Below are positions 16,333 through 23,960 of a stretch of DNA of 64,000 bases, piece after piece. Source of the stretch: Streptomyces sp. NBC_00775. Its GTDB lineage: Bacteria; Actinomycetota; Actinomycetes; Streptomycetales; Streptomycetaceae. The stretch lies in assembly GCF_036347135.1 (NCBI RefSeq), contig NZ_CP108938.1, positions 8,370,001 to 8,434,000 of the forward strand, read 5' to 3'. Each line of letters begins with the position of its first letter. Positions within the stretch are counted from its first letter, which is position 1. Both the position numbers and the translations under genes were made by a program. The notes below the pieces were generated by a model. That model was not told where the DNA came from. It worked only from the letters and a program-made list of their open reading frames with translations, and searched no databases.

Positions 16333-17088
16333 TCAGAACCCGTGCCGCATTCCGCCGTCCACCGGCAGCATGATGCCCGTGAGGTAGGACGCCGCGGGCG
16401 AGAGCAGGAACGCGGCCGTCCGGCCGAACTCCTCCGGGGCGCCGTAGCGGCGCAGCGGAATGCTGGCCTCGTTGGCCGCGCGGGTGGCCTCCGGGTCGGC
16501 GGAGAGGCCGTCCAGCTCGCGCACGCGGTCCGTGTCGATACGGGACGGGAGCAGGCCGACGACGCGGATGCCGCGCGGGCCCAGCTCGTCCGCGAGGGAC
16601 TTGGCGAAGCCCGCGAGGCCGGGGCGCAGACCGTTGGAGATGGTCAGCCCCGGGATCGGCTCGTACACCGAGGCGGAGAGCACGAAGCCGATGACACCGC
16701 CCTCGCCGAGCTCCGCGGCGGCCGTGCGGGCCAGCCGCACCGCGCCCAGGAAGACCGACTCGAACGCGGCCGTCCACTGCTCGTCCGTGTTGTCGGCGAC
16801 GAACCCGGGCGGCGGGCCGCCGACGCTGATCAGGATGCCGTCGAAGCCGCCGAAGTGCTCATGGGCGGCCGCGATCAGCCGGGCCGCGGTCTCGGGGTCG
16901 GCGTTGTCGGCGGCGACCCCGACCGCGTTCGGGCCGAGCGCGGACGCGGCATCGGCGACGCTCTTCTCGTCACGCCCCGTCACGATCACCTTCGCGCCGT
17001 CGGCGACGAGTTCACGCGCGACGGCGCTGCCCAGGCCACGGGTGGCTCCCGTGACGACGTACACACGGTCTTTCAGTCCAAGATCCAT
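16333..17088 (-). CDS. SDR-family protein with atypical active site
   Basis: A 251-residue Rossmann-fold protein with an intact nucleotide motif (VVTGATRGLGSAV) and an SDR-type C-terminus (AAFLLSPAASYLTGIMLPVDGG). The usual catalytic YxxxK is absent: aligning GLTISNGLRPGLAGFAKSLA with the common YxASKAAL segment puts Ser where Tyr should be and Arg where Lys should be; NNAG is also replaced by SVGGPP. This matches the BKR-like SDR subgroup that lacks the classical tetrad, so a true ketoreductase activity is uncertain. It starts with ATG 16 bp after the GH15 stop and is likely read from the same promoter as that gene. Confidence 0.88.
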   Translation of the reverse strand: MDLGLKDRVYVVTGATRGLGSAVARELVADGAKVIVTGRDEKSVADAASALGPNAVGVAADNADPETAARLIAAAHEHFGGFDGILISVGGPPPGFVADNTDEQWTAAFESVFLGAVRLARTAAAELGEGGVIGFVLSASVYEPIPGLTISNGLRPGLAGFAKSLADELGPRGIRVVGLLPSRIDTDRVRELDGLSADPEATRAANEASIPLRRYGAPEEFGRTAAFLLSPAASYLTGIMLPVDGGMRHGF

Positions 17089-17103
17089 GGCCCCTATCCT
17101 CCC

Positions 17104-18948
17104 CTATCCCGCCTTCTCGCCTCCGTACAGGGCGAAGGCGGTACCCACCAGGCCGATATGGCTGAACGCCTGCGGGAAGTTGCCGAGCTGGCGGCCGGCG
17201 ACGGGGTCGTACTCCTCGGACAGCAGGCCCACGTCGTTGGCCAGCCCCACCAGCCGTTCGAACAGCTCGCGGGCCTCCCGCGTACGACCCGTCAGATGCA
17301 GGGCCTCCGCGAGCCAGAACGAGCAGACCAGGAAGGTGCCCTCGCCGCCCGGCAGCCCGTCGAGGCCGGTGCCCTCGGCGGTGTAGCGGCGCACGAAGCC
17401 GTTGCCGCCGAGCTCCTCGCGGATCGCGTCGATCGTGCCGATCACCCGTGGATCGTCGGGCGGCAGGAAGCCGACGCGCGGGATGAGCAGCAGCGAGGCG
17501 TCCAGCTCGCGTGAACCGTAGGACTGCGTGAAGGTGTTCCGCTCGGCGTCGTAGCCGCGCTCGCACACCTCCTGGTGCACCTCGTCGCGCATCGCGCGCC
17601 AGACGTCCGGATCGCCGCCGAGCTCCGGATACTCCTCCAGGGAGCGTACGGCGCGGTCGGCGGCCACCCACGCCATCACCTTCGAGTACACGAAGTCCCG
17701 TCGCGGGCCGCGCACCTCCCAGATCCCCTCGTCCGGCTGCCGCCACGCGGTCCGCAGGAACTCCAGCAGGGCGGCCTGCACCCGCCACATGTGCGGCTTG
17801 AAGGGCAGGCCCGAACTCCGGGCCAGCGACAGCGAATCGATGACCTCGCCGTACACGTCGAGCTGCAACTGCTGCACGGCTTCGTTGCCGACCCGGACCG
17901 GGTACGAGCCGCAGAAGCCGGGCAGCCACGGCAGCTCGTACTCGGGCAGGCGGCGCTCGCCGGCGATGCCGTACATGATCTGCAGGTCCGCCGGGTCGCC
18001 CGCGACCGCGCGCAGCAGCCAGTCGCGCCAGGCCTCGGCCTCCTCGTGGTAGCCGGCCGCCAGCAGCGCGCCGAGCGTGAGCGTGGAGTCGCGCAGCCAG
18101 CAGTAGCGGTAGTCCCAGTTGCGGACGCCGCCCAGCTCCTCGGGCAGCGAGGTGGTGGGGGCGGCCACGATGCCGCCGGTCGGCGCGTAGGTGAGGGCCT
18201 TGAGGGTGATCAGGGAGCGTACGACGATGTCCCGGTGCGGGCCGTCGTAACGGCAGCGCGCCGCCCACGCCTGCCAGTCCTCGACGCTGACGCGCAGTGC
18301 CTCGAACGGGTCGACGAGGGAGGGACGCGGCTCGTGCGAGGGATGCCAGGTCAGAACGAAAGCGACCTTCTCACCCTTTTCGACCGTGAACTCCGAGTGC
18401 GTGCGGAAATCCTTGCCCCAGGTGCGCACCGGCGGCTCACTGCGCAGCCACACCGAGTCCGGCCCGGCGACCGCGACGCGTTCGCCGTCCACGCGGCGCA
18501 TCCATGGCACGACCAGGCCGTAGTCGAAGCGCAACCGGAGCAGGCCGCGCATCGTCACCCGGCCGCTCAGTCCTTCGATGACGCGTACGAGATCGGGGGC
18601 GCGGTCGCGCTGGGGCATCAGGTCGGTCACCCGGACCGAGCCCTCGTCGGTGTCCCACTCGGTGTCGAGCACGAGTGTGTCCGGGCGGTAGGCGCGCCGG
18701 GTGCAGAGGCCCGCTCCCTTGGGCGCGATGCGCCAGTGGCCGTGGTCCTCGTCACCCAGCAGGGCGGCGAAGCAGGCCGCCGAGTCGAACCGGGGCAGAC
18801 ACAACCAGTCGACGGAGCCGTCGCGGCTCACCAGAGCGGCCGTCTGTTCGTCCCCGATGAGCGCGTAGTCCTCGATGCGTCGTTGCACGGTGGACGGGTT
18901 CCCGACGGGGGCGGCGGCCAATCGGGCCGCCAGAGTGGCACGAGCCAC
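17104..18948 (-). CDS. Glycoside hydrolase family 15 (glucoamylase/trehalase-like)
   Basis: A 614-residue cytoplasmic enzyme. The N-terminal beta-sandwich begins at RIEDYALIGDEQTAALVSRDGSVDWLCLPRFDS, the usual start of GH15 trehalase-like proteins; the (alpha/alpha)6 catalytic barrel follows from about residue 240 (VRNWDYRYCWLRDSTLTLGAL). Acidic residues in GNEAVQQLQLDVYGEV and GLDGLPGGEGTFLVCSFWL sit where the catalytic acid and base are expected. Mycobacterial relatives hydrolyse trehalose; others act on glucosides, so the substrate is open. The GTG start at 18948 gives ~20 extra residues compared with typical members; internal GTG codons are alternatives. Confidence 0.92.
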   Translation of the reverse strand: MARATLAARLAAAPVGNPSTVQRRIEDYALIGDEQTAALVSRDGSVDWLCLPRFDSAACFAALLGDEDHGHWRIAPKGAGLCTRRAYRPDTLVLDTEWDTDEGSVRVTDLMPQRDRAPDLVRVIEGLSGRVTMRGLLRLRFDYGLVVPWMRRVDGERVAVAGPDSVWLRSEPPVRTWGKDFRTHSEFTVEKGEKVAFVLTWHPSHEPRPSLVDPFEALRVSVEDWQAWAARCRYDGPHRDIVVRSLITLKALTYAPTGGIVAAPTTSLPEELGGVRNWDYRYCWLRDSTLTLGALLAAGYHEEAEAWRDWLLRAVAGDPADLQIMYGIAGERRLPEYELPWLPGFCGSYPVRVGNEAVQQLQLDVYGEVIDSLSLARSSGLPFKPHMWRVQAALLEFLRTAWRQPDEGIWEVRGPRRDFVYSKVMAWVAADRAVRSLEEYPELGGDPDVWRAMRDEVHQEVCERGYDAERNTFTQSYGSRELDASLLLIPRVGFLPPDDPRVIGTIDAIREELGGNGFVRRYTAEGTGLDGLPGGEGTFLVCSFWLAEALHLTGRTREARELFERLVGLANDVGLLSEEYDPVAGRQLGNFPQAFSHIGLVGTAFALYGGEKAG

Positions 18949-19011
18949 CCGCCCACGGCACGGGCCGCACCCAGGCAGCGGTCGGCGCGTCCCGAAGCGG
19001 TCGGCCCGGGG

Positions 19012-19824
19012 CTAGACGGTTGCCGCGGCCGTCTCCGGCACGGTCTCCTTCGCGGCCGTCTCCGCGCGGTCACGGCGCTCGCGGCGGGCCAGGACCACCC
19101 AGCCCACGGGGACGCCCGCGGAGAACAGCCACCACTGGATCGCGTACGCCATGTGCGGACCGATGTCGCTGTGCTCGGGGTTGGGGATCAGCTCGGGGGA
19201 GTCGCCCTTGGGCTCCGGCGCGGTCTGCTCGATGTAGCCGCCGAGGACCTGCTTGCCGAGCCGCTGTGCCTGCTGCTCGCTGCTGATCAGCATGACCTGG
19301 CGGTCCGGGAGGCCCCGCACGTTCTTGATGCCGCTGTCGGCGGTCGTCTCGTCGGCCATGAGCCGGCCGGTGACGGTGATCTCGCCCTTCGCGGGCGCCG
19401 GGATCTTCGGGAACGCGGTCTGCGCGCCGTCCGCCGGGATCCAGCCACGGTTGACGACGAGGACGCGGCCGTCGTCCAGGACGAACGGGGTCAGGACGTG
19501 GTAGCCGACCTCGCCGTCGGTGTTGGTGCGGCGGCGTACGACCTCTTCGTGCGCGGTGTCGAAGTGGCCCTTCGCGGTCACCCGGCGGTACAGGTCGTCG
19601 TGCCTGATGTGCTGCCCCGGTGATGTCAGCGACTCGGCGGGCACCGGCTTCGCGGCCAGCGACTCGGAGATCACCGTGTTCAGCGCGACCTTGTGCTCAT
19701 GGCGATGCAGCTGCCAGAAGCCCAGCTTGATCATCGTCGGGATGAGCGCGAGGGTCACGAGGGTGAGAATCACCCACTGCCGGGACAACAGGAAGCGGTA
19801 CACCCCATTGACGGTACTCGGCAC
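19012..19824 (-). CDS. SURF1 family cytochrome oxidase assembly protein
   Basis: A 270-residue protein with a transmembrane helix at each end: VILTLVTLALIPTMIKLGFWQLHRHEHK carries the SURF1 LGxWQLxR motif, and HMAYAIQWWLFSAGVPVGWVVL is the conserved C-terminal HxxYAxQWW segment. The external loop between them (about 170 residues) includes VLVVNRGWIP. SURF1 helps insert heme into the aa3-type cytochrome c oxidase. The GTG at 19824 is chosen for its well-spaced GAGGG; a GTG at 19803 is an alternative. The small zinc-ribbon gene lies upstream on the same strand. Confidence 0.92.
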   Translation of the reverse strand: MPSTVNGVYRFLLSRQWVILTLVTLALIPTMIKLGFWQLHRHEHKVALNTVISESLAAKPVPAESLTSPGQHIRHDDLYRRVTAKGHFDTAHEEVVRRRTNTDGEVGYHVLTPFVLDDGRVLVVNRGWIPADGAQTAFPKIPAPAKGEITVTGRLMADETTADSGIKNVRGLPDRQVMLISSEQQAQRLGKQVLGGYIEQTAPEPKGDSPELIPNPEHSDIGPHMAYAIQWWLFSAGVPVGWVVLARRERRDRAETAAKETVPETAAATV

Positions 19825-19895
19825 GAATCGGCCCTCGACGGGAGGGTCCCGCCGAGGGCCGCAGCGATGCCCCACGCCGTGCCGGGGGGCGAGGC

Positions 19896-20129
19896 TCAGA
19901 CCTTGTCGATGATCCCCACCTTCCCCTCCGCGCGGGCGCAGTGGCCGCCGCAGAACCAGTGGCCCTCGACCTCGACCCCTTGGCCGATGATCTGGACGCG
20001 ACAGTGCTCGCAGAGGGGGGCCATCCGGTGGATCGCGCAGGAGAAGCAGTCGAAGACGTGCACCGCGCCCTGCGCGTGCACCTCGAACGACATGCCGTAG
20101 TCATTGCCACATACTTCACATCTCGCCAT
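19896..20129 (-). CDS. Small Cys-rich zinc-ribbon protein
   Basis: A 77-residue protein with CEVC, CFSCAIH, CEHC and CGGHC clusters, enough to bind two zinc ions. It starts MARCEVCGNDYGMSFEV at the ATG at 20129. The type is common in Streptomyces, where it is variously called metallothionein-like or hypothetical. It lies upstream of the SURF1 gene, and a joint transcript is possible. Function is unknown; the clear observation is metal binding. Confidence 0.82.
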   Translation of the reverse strand: MARCEVCGNDYGMSFEVHAQGAVHVFDCFSCAIHRMAPLCEHCRVQIIGQGVEVEGHWFCGGHCARAEGKVGIIDKV

Positions 20130-20172
20130 GCGCCACAGGGTGGGGTGCCGACGCGGCGCGGGCGAGCGGGCG

Positions 20173-20267
20173 CCGGGCGAGTCGCCCGGCAATCACCCGT
20201 ACGTCCGCCAATCACCCGTGCGTCCGCCCCTTGCGGGTACGTCCGTCAGGGCATCCGTACGTCCGTC
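20173..20267. repeat. Small tandem repeats and palindrome between two minus-strand genes
   Basis: A near-perfect palindrome CCGGGCGAGTCGCCCGG (20173-20189) is followed by two tandem 19-nt units (20190-20208 and 20209-20227) differing at one base, then two further CCGTACGTCCGTC-like words to 20267. This is the 152-bp gap between the exonuclease stop and the zinc-ribbon start. The palindrome may terminate the exonuclease transcript. Confidence 0.6.
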
Positions 20268-20281
20268 GGTGGCCCCCGGGG

Positions 20282-21280
20282 TCACTTCCCCGACGCCGGC
20301 TCCACATCCCGCAGCAGCTGGCCGAACGCCGCCTCGTCGATCACCGGCGTCCCGAACTGCTTGGCCTTGACCACCTTCGACGTGCTGGAGTCCGGGTCGT
20401 TGGTGACGAGCAGGCTGGTGAGCCGGGACAGGCTGGTCGCGACATGCAGCCCGGCCTCGACGGCACGGTCCTCCAGCAGCTCGCGGTCGACGGACGTGTC
20501 GCCGGAGAACGCGATGCGCATGCCCTGCTTGAGCGGTTTGCCCTCTTCGTACCGCCCTGGGTTGGGATAGGGGCATGCGGGGCGTTTGCGTGAGGGTCGC
20601 CAACTCCCGGACGGGTAGCCGCCTGACGAGTAACCGCCGGACTGCCGCCCGATGCGAGGCGCCGCGGCGCTGTCGGACCACTCCTTGAGCGGCCGGCACT
20701 CAAGGAGCGGCAGCCGCACACCCTTGCTCACGGCGGCCCGCAGGCTCGGCCGGAACGCCTCGGCCAGCACGCGCGCGTCGTCCAGCGCGTGGTGCGCCCG
20801 CTGCTGCACGACCCCGAAGTGCGCGGCCAGCGACTCCAGCTTGTGGTTGGGCAGCGGAAGCCCCAGCTCCTTGGAGAGCGCGATGGTGCACAGCCGCTGC
20901 CGCACCGGTGCCTCGCGCTCCGCGCGCGCGTACTCCCGCGCGATCATCGACCAGTCGAAGACCGCGTTGTGCGCGACGAGCACGCGGCCGTCGAGCCGGG
21001 TGGCGAACTCCTCGGCGATGTCCTGGAAGAGCGGGGCGCCTTCGAGCATGTCGCTCGTCAGGCCGTGGATCCACACCGGGCCCGGGTCCCGCTCCGGGTT
21101 GACCATCGTGTACCAGTGGTCCTCGACCTCGCCGCGCGCGTCCAGCCGGTAGACGGCGGCCGAGATTATCCGGTCGTCGCGGGCCAGGCCTGTGGTCTCC
21201 ACGTCGACGACCGCGTACCCCTGCGGATACGCGGCCGGCCAGGAGGCTGGGGACGCTGCGGTCGTCAGGTCTTCGAGCAT
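20282..21280 (-). CDS. DnaQ-type DEDDh 3'-5' exonuclease with C-terminal BRCT domain
   Basis: A 332-residue protein. The exonuclease half shows ExoI VVDVETTGL, ExoII LVAHNAVFDWSM and ExoIII HHALDDARVL, the DEDDh set of catalytic residues. A Gly/Ser/Pro-rich linker (about residues 205-245) leads to a BRCT-like domain (KQGMRIAFSGDTSVDRELLEDRAVEAGLHVATSLSRLTSLLVTNDP). Exonuclease-BRCT fusions occur in actinobacteria, and the same kind of BRCT is found at the end of ligases. A role in DNA repair or proofreading is inferred. The ATG at 21280 is the first good start. Confidence 0.92.
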   Translation of the reverse strand: MLEDLTTAASPASWPAAYPQGYAVVDVETTGLARDDRIISAAVYRLDARGEVEDHWYTMVNPERDPGPVWIHGLTSDMLEGAPLFQDIAEEFATRLDGRVLVAHNAVFDWSMIAREYARAEREAPVRQRLCTIALSKELGLPLPNHKLESLAAHFGVVQQRAHHALDDARVLAEAFRPSLRAAVSKGVRLPLLECRPLKEWSDSAAAPRIGRQSGGYSSGGYPSGSWRPSRKRPACPYPNPGRYEEGKPLKQGMRIAFSGDTSVDRELLEDRAVEAGLHVATSLSRLTSLLVTNDPDSSTSKVVKAKQFGTPVIDEAAFGQLLRDVEPASGK

Positions 21281-21526
21281 GGTCACTGAGGATACGGGCC
21301 ACGACTGACAGTCCGGGCCCCGGCTTCCCGGAACGCGGTCCTCCAAAGGCCCACGACATGGCCACGCGCGCGTGTGCCGCACAATCGGGCCGGACCGCCC
21401 CTGAGTTGACGCCGCGCCGCCCGCCAGTACGGCGCGGGCCCCGGGTGACGGCCCGGCAGCACCGCCGCGAGCCGTCGGTCCAGCGCGTGACGAAAGGGGG
21501 CGGGGCCGGCGCGCGGGCGGCCCGGG

Positions 21527-22144
21527 TCAGCGCCCGAGCAGGGCCTCCACGAGCGCTCGTACGGAGAGGGCGAACAGCTTCTCCTGGTCGACCGGGCCGG
21601 CCAGCGCCCGGGCCAGGCCCGGGTCGTCCTCCGCGGTCTGGGTGTCCCACAGCTCTTCCTCGGCGGGCTGCTGTACGGGCGCGCGCTCACGGTTGCGCTC
21701 GACGAGGACGAAGCCGACGACCTGGAACTGCACGGCCCGAACGACCTCGGCCGCATGGGTGCCGCGCAGACCCGCCGCGTGCACCTCGTGCACCAGGGCC
21801 TGCTGCGCGGGCAGGAACATCCGCTCGGTCAGTCCGCGTTCGTGCACCATCGCGACGAGGTGCGGATGCTCGCGCAGCTGCCGGCGCAGGGCGCGGGCCA
21901 CCGACGTGATGCGCTGGGCCGGCGTGCGCCCGGTGGGGCGGATCACGCCGAGGTCGGCGACCGTGCGCTCGACGAGCGCGTCGAGGAGCGACTCCCGATT
22001 GCCGACGTGCCAGTAGATCGAGGTGACCGCGGTGCCCAGCTCGGCGGCGAGCTTGCGCATCGTCAGGGCGTCCGGGCCGTGCTGCTTCACCAGGTGCGCG
22101 GCGCTGTCGAGGATCGCGTCGCGGGTGAGTGCCGTCCTCGTCAT
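21527..22144 (-). CDS. TetR/AcrR family transcriptional regulator
   Basis: A 205-residue regulator. The N-terminal helix-turn-helix is clear: AILDSAAHLVKQHGPDALTMRKLAAELGTAVTSIYWHVGNRESLLDAL (TetR_N). The C-terminal ligand domain resembles the TetR_C_33-like group. It is divergent from the decarboxylase operon, with a 124-bp shared gap containing a 17-bp palindrome at 22204-22220. That arrangement predicts repression of the operon and possibly of itself until a small ligand binds. The ligand is unknown. Confidence 0.93.
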   Translation of the reverse strand: MTRTALTRDAILDSAAHLVKQHGPDALTMRKLAAELGTAVTSIYWHVGNRESLLDALVERTVADLGVIRPTGRTPAQRITSVARALRRQLREHPHLVAMVHERGLTERMFLPAQQALVHEVHAAGLRGTHAAEVVRAVQFQVVGFVLVERNRERAPVQQPAEEELWDTQTAEDDPGLARALAGPVDQEKLFALSVRALVEALLGR

Positions 22145-22203
22145 GGCGCCCCCACGTTTCCAGGTCTCCGTCGTGCACGCGTATTTACCCGCAACGCAGT
22201 CTG

Positions 22204-22220
22204 CTGTAACTGTGTTACAG
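22204..22220. promoter_or_regulatory. Candidate TetR operator
   Basis: CTGTAAC-TGT-GTTACAG is a perfect palindrome with 7-bp arms, located between the divergent TetR gene and the decarboxylase operon. It is 60 bp from the regulator start and 48 bp from the operon start, which suits repression of both. It is AT-rich for this genome, which makes chance less likely. Confidence 0.75.
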
Positions 22221-22268
22221 GCGCCAGTGACGGACCATCAGGAAACCTTCGGTGAAGGGCGGTACGAC

Positions 22269-23066
22269 ATGGCACGAGTGAGGTACGGCGCACGAACCGA
22301 GGCGGAGATCGCCGCCGCGCGCACCGCGAGCTCCAAACTCCCCGACATCTGGTCCACCGGAGTGGTGGCCGTCTGGGAGAGCGATCCGGACGCGGTCGCG
22401 GCGGTCCTGCCGCCCCCGCTGAAACCCACCGGGCGGCCCCTGGTGCGAGTGAACATCAGCAAGGTCGAACTGCCCGGATACCCGCTGGGCGCGGGCTCGT
22501 TCGCCGTCGCAGCCGCGCACGACGGCGTCGAGGGCTGGTATCCGCTCGTCATGCCGATGACCCACGAACGGGCCCTCATCGGCGGCCGCGAGGTCTTCGG
22601 GGAACCCAAGAAGCTCGGCGAGGTGACGGTCGAGCGTGACGGTCTCGTCGTACGCGCCGCGCTCGCCCGGCACGGCATCGCGTTCGTCGAGGTACGCGGC
22701 GCGGTGAGCGGCGTCCTGCCGCTTCCCGAGCCCGTCCAGAAGACCGACTTCTACTTCAAGTTCCTTCCCGCGGTGGACGGTTCGGGGTTCGACGCCGACC
22801 CCGTCCTCGTGCACTGTCTGCGCAACGAGAAGGTGCGCAAACTGGAGCGCGTCACCGGAGACGTCGTCCTGCGCGAGTCGATGTACGACCCGGTCGCCGA
22901 CCTCCCCGTACGCCGGCTCGTCGAGATCACCATCGGTGAGAAGACCACCGACCAGAAGGGCAAGGTCGTCGAACGGGTCAGCGCCCAGGCCCTCTTGCCG
23001 TACATCCACCAGCGCTACGACGACCCCCAGCAGATCCTCGACGGGCCGCCCGAGGGGAGCCTGTGA
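22269..23066 (+). CDS. Acetoacetate decarboxylase family protein
   Basis: A 265-residue protein. The central segment ERALIGGREVFGEPKKLGEV matches the family Schiff-base lysine region (E-x-x-G-x-P-K-K). True acetoacetate decarboxylases make acetone and CO2, but many family members act on other beta-keto acids or catalyse aldol/dehydration steps. The ATG follows GAAGGGCGGTACGAC. Its stop overlaps the start of the next gene (TGATG), and it heads a four-gene operon with an SDR and two amidohydrolases, which points to catabolism of a carboxylated or cyclic substrate. Confidence 0.88.
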   Translation: MARVRYGARTEAEIAAARTASSKLPDIWSTGVVAVWESDPDAVAAVLPPPLKPTGRPLVRVNISKVELPGYPLGAGSFAVAAAHDGVEGWYPLVMPMTHERALIGGREVFGEPKKLGEVTVERDGLVVRAALARHGIAFVEVRGAVSGVLPLPEPVQKTDFYFKFLPAVDGSGFDADPVLVHCLRNEKVRKLERVTGDVVLRESMYDPVADLPVRRLVEITIGEKTTDQKGKVVERVSAQALLPYIHQRYDDPQQILDGPPEGSL

Positions 23067-23950
23067 TGGATCTCCGCGCGGGGCAGGTCGCCGTCGTCAC
23101 CGGCGCGGCGAGCGGGATCGGGCTCGCGATGGCGCGGCGGTTCGCGGCGGACGGTCTGAAGGTGGTCCTCGCGGACGTCGAGCAGGGCGCCCTGGAGAAG
23201 GCCGCCGCCGAGCTGCGGGAGGACGGCGCCGACGTGCACGCGCGCGTGGTGGACGTCGGGGACCGCGAGGCGGTGTTCGCGCTGGCTTCGGAGGCGTACG
23301 AGAAGTACGGGGCCGTGCACGTCCTGTGCAACAACGCCGGTGTCGGCTCCGGTGCCGAGGGCCGCATGTGGGAGCACGATCCGAACGACTGGAAGTGGGC
23401 CTTCGCCGTCAACGTCTGGGGCGTCTTCCACGGCATCCAGGCGTTCGTCCCGCGGATGATCGCCCAGGGAGAGCCGGGCCACGTCGTCAACACCTCGTCC
23501 GGCGACGGCGGGATCGCCCCGCTGCCCACCGCCTCCGTCTACGCCGTCACCAAGGCGGCCGTCGTGACGATGACCGAGTCGCTGTACGCCCACCTGAAGG
23601 CGGAGCACGCGCGCGTGGGCGCGTCCGTGCTCTTCCCGGGGCCCCACATGCTCCGTACGGGCCTGTGGGAGTCGCACCGCAACCGGCCACCGCGCTACGC
23701 GAAACAGAAGCCCAGGAAGACCCCCTACCGCAGCCTCGACCAGTGGGAGGCCGCGATGAAGGAGGCGGGCCACGAGGTGCGGTTCACACCCGTCGAAGAG
23801 GTCGCCGACCTCGTCGCCGAGGGGATCCGCCAAGGCCGCTTCTGGCTGCTGCCCGAGAGCGAGCACAGCGACCGGCAGATCCGGGCGCGTTCGCAGTCGA
23901 TGCTCGACCGCGCCGACCCGTCGTACCTAGAGAACTTCATCCTGGACTGA
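23066..23950 (+). CDS. SDR family oxidoreductase in the decarboxylase operon
   Basis: A 294-residue classical short-chain dehydrogenase with TGAASGIGLAMA, NNAG and a catalytic Ser plus YAVTK set (NTSSGDGGIAPLPTASVYAVTKAAV). The C-terminal ~60 residues (KPRKTPYRSLDQWEAAMKEAGH and after) are longer than the minimal family and probably form the substrate lid. The ATG start at 23066 overlaps the preceding stop. It should oxidise or reduce an alcohol/ketone intermediate of the same pathway; substrate not evident. Confidence 0.93.
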   Translation: MDLRAGQVAVVTGAASGIGLAMARRFAADGLKVVLADVEQGALEKAAAELREDGADVHARVVDVGDREAVFALASEAYEKYGAVHVLCNNAGVGSGAEGRMWEHDPNDWKWAFAVNVWGVFHGIQAFVPRMIAQGEPGHVVNTSSGDGGIAPLPTASVYAVTKAAVVTMTESLYAHLKAEHARVGASVLFPGPHMLRTGLWESHRNRPPRYAKQKPRKTPYRSLDQWEAAMKEAGHEVRFTPVEEVADLVAEGIRQGRFWLLPESEHSDRQIRARSQSMLDRADPSYLENFILD

Positions 23951-23960
23951 GGGGTGTGCG

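Noticed and set aside
21281..21526. A possible small gene in the exonuclease/TetR gap.
   Set aside because: Frames lack ribosome sites and look like composition artefacts; the gap holds one copy of the iterated palindrome and GC-rich hairpins.
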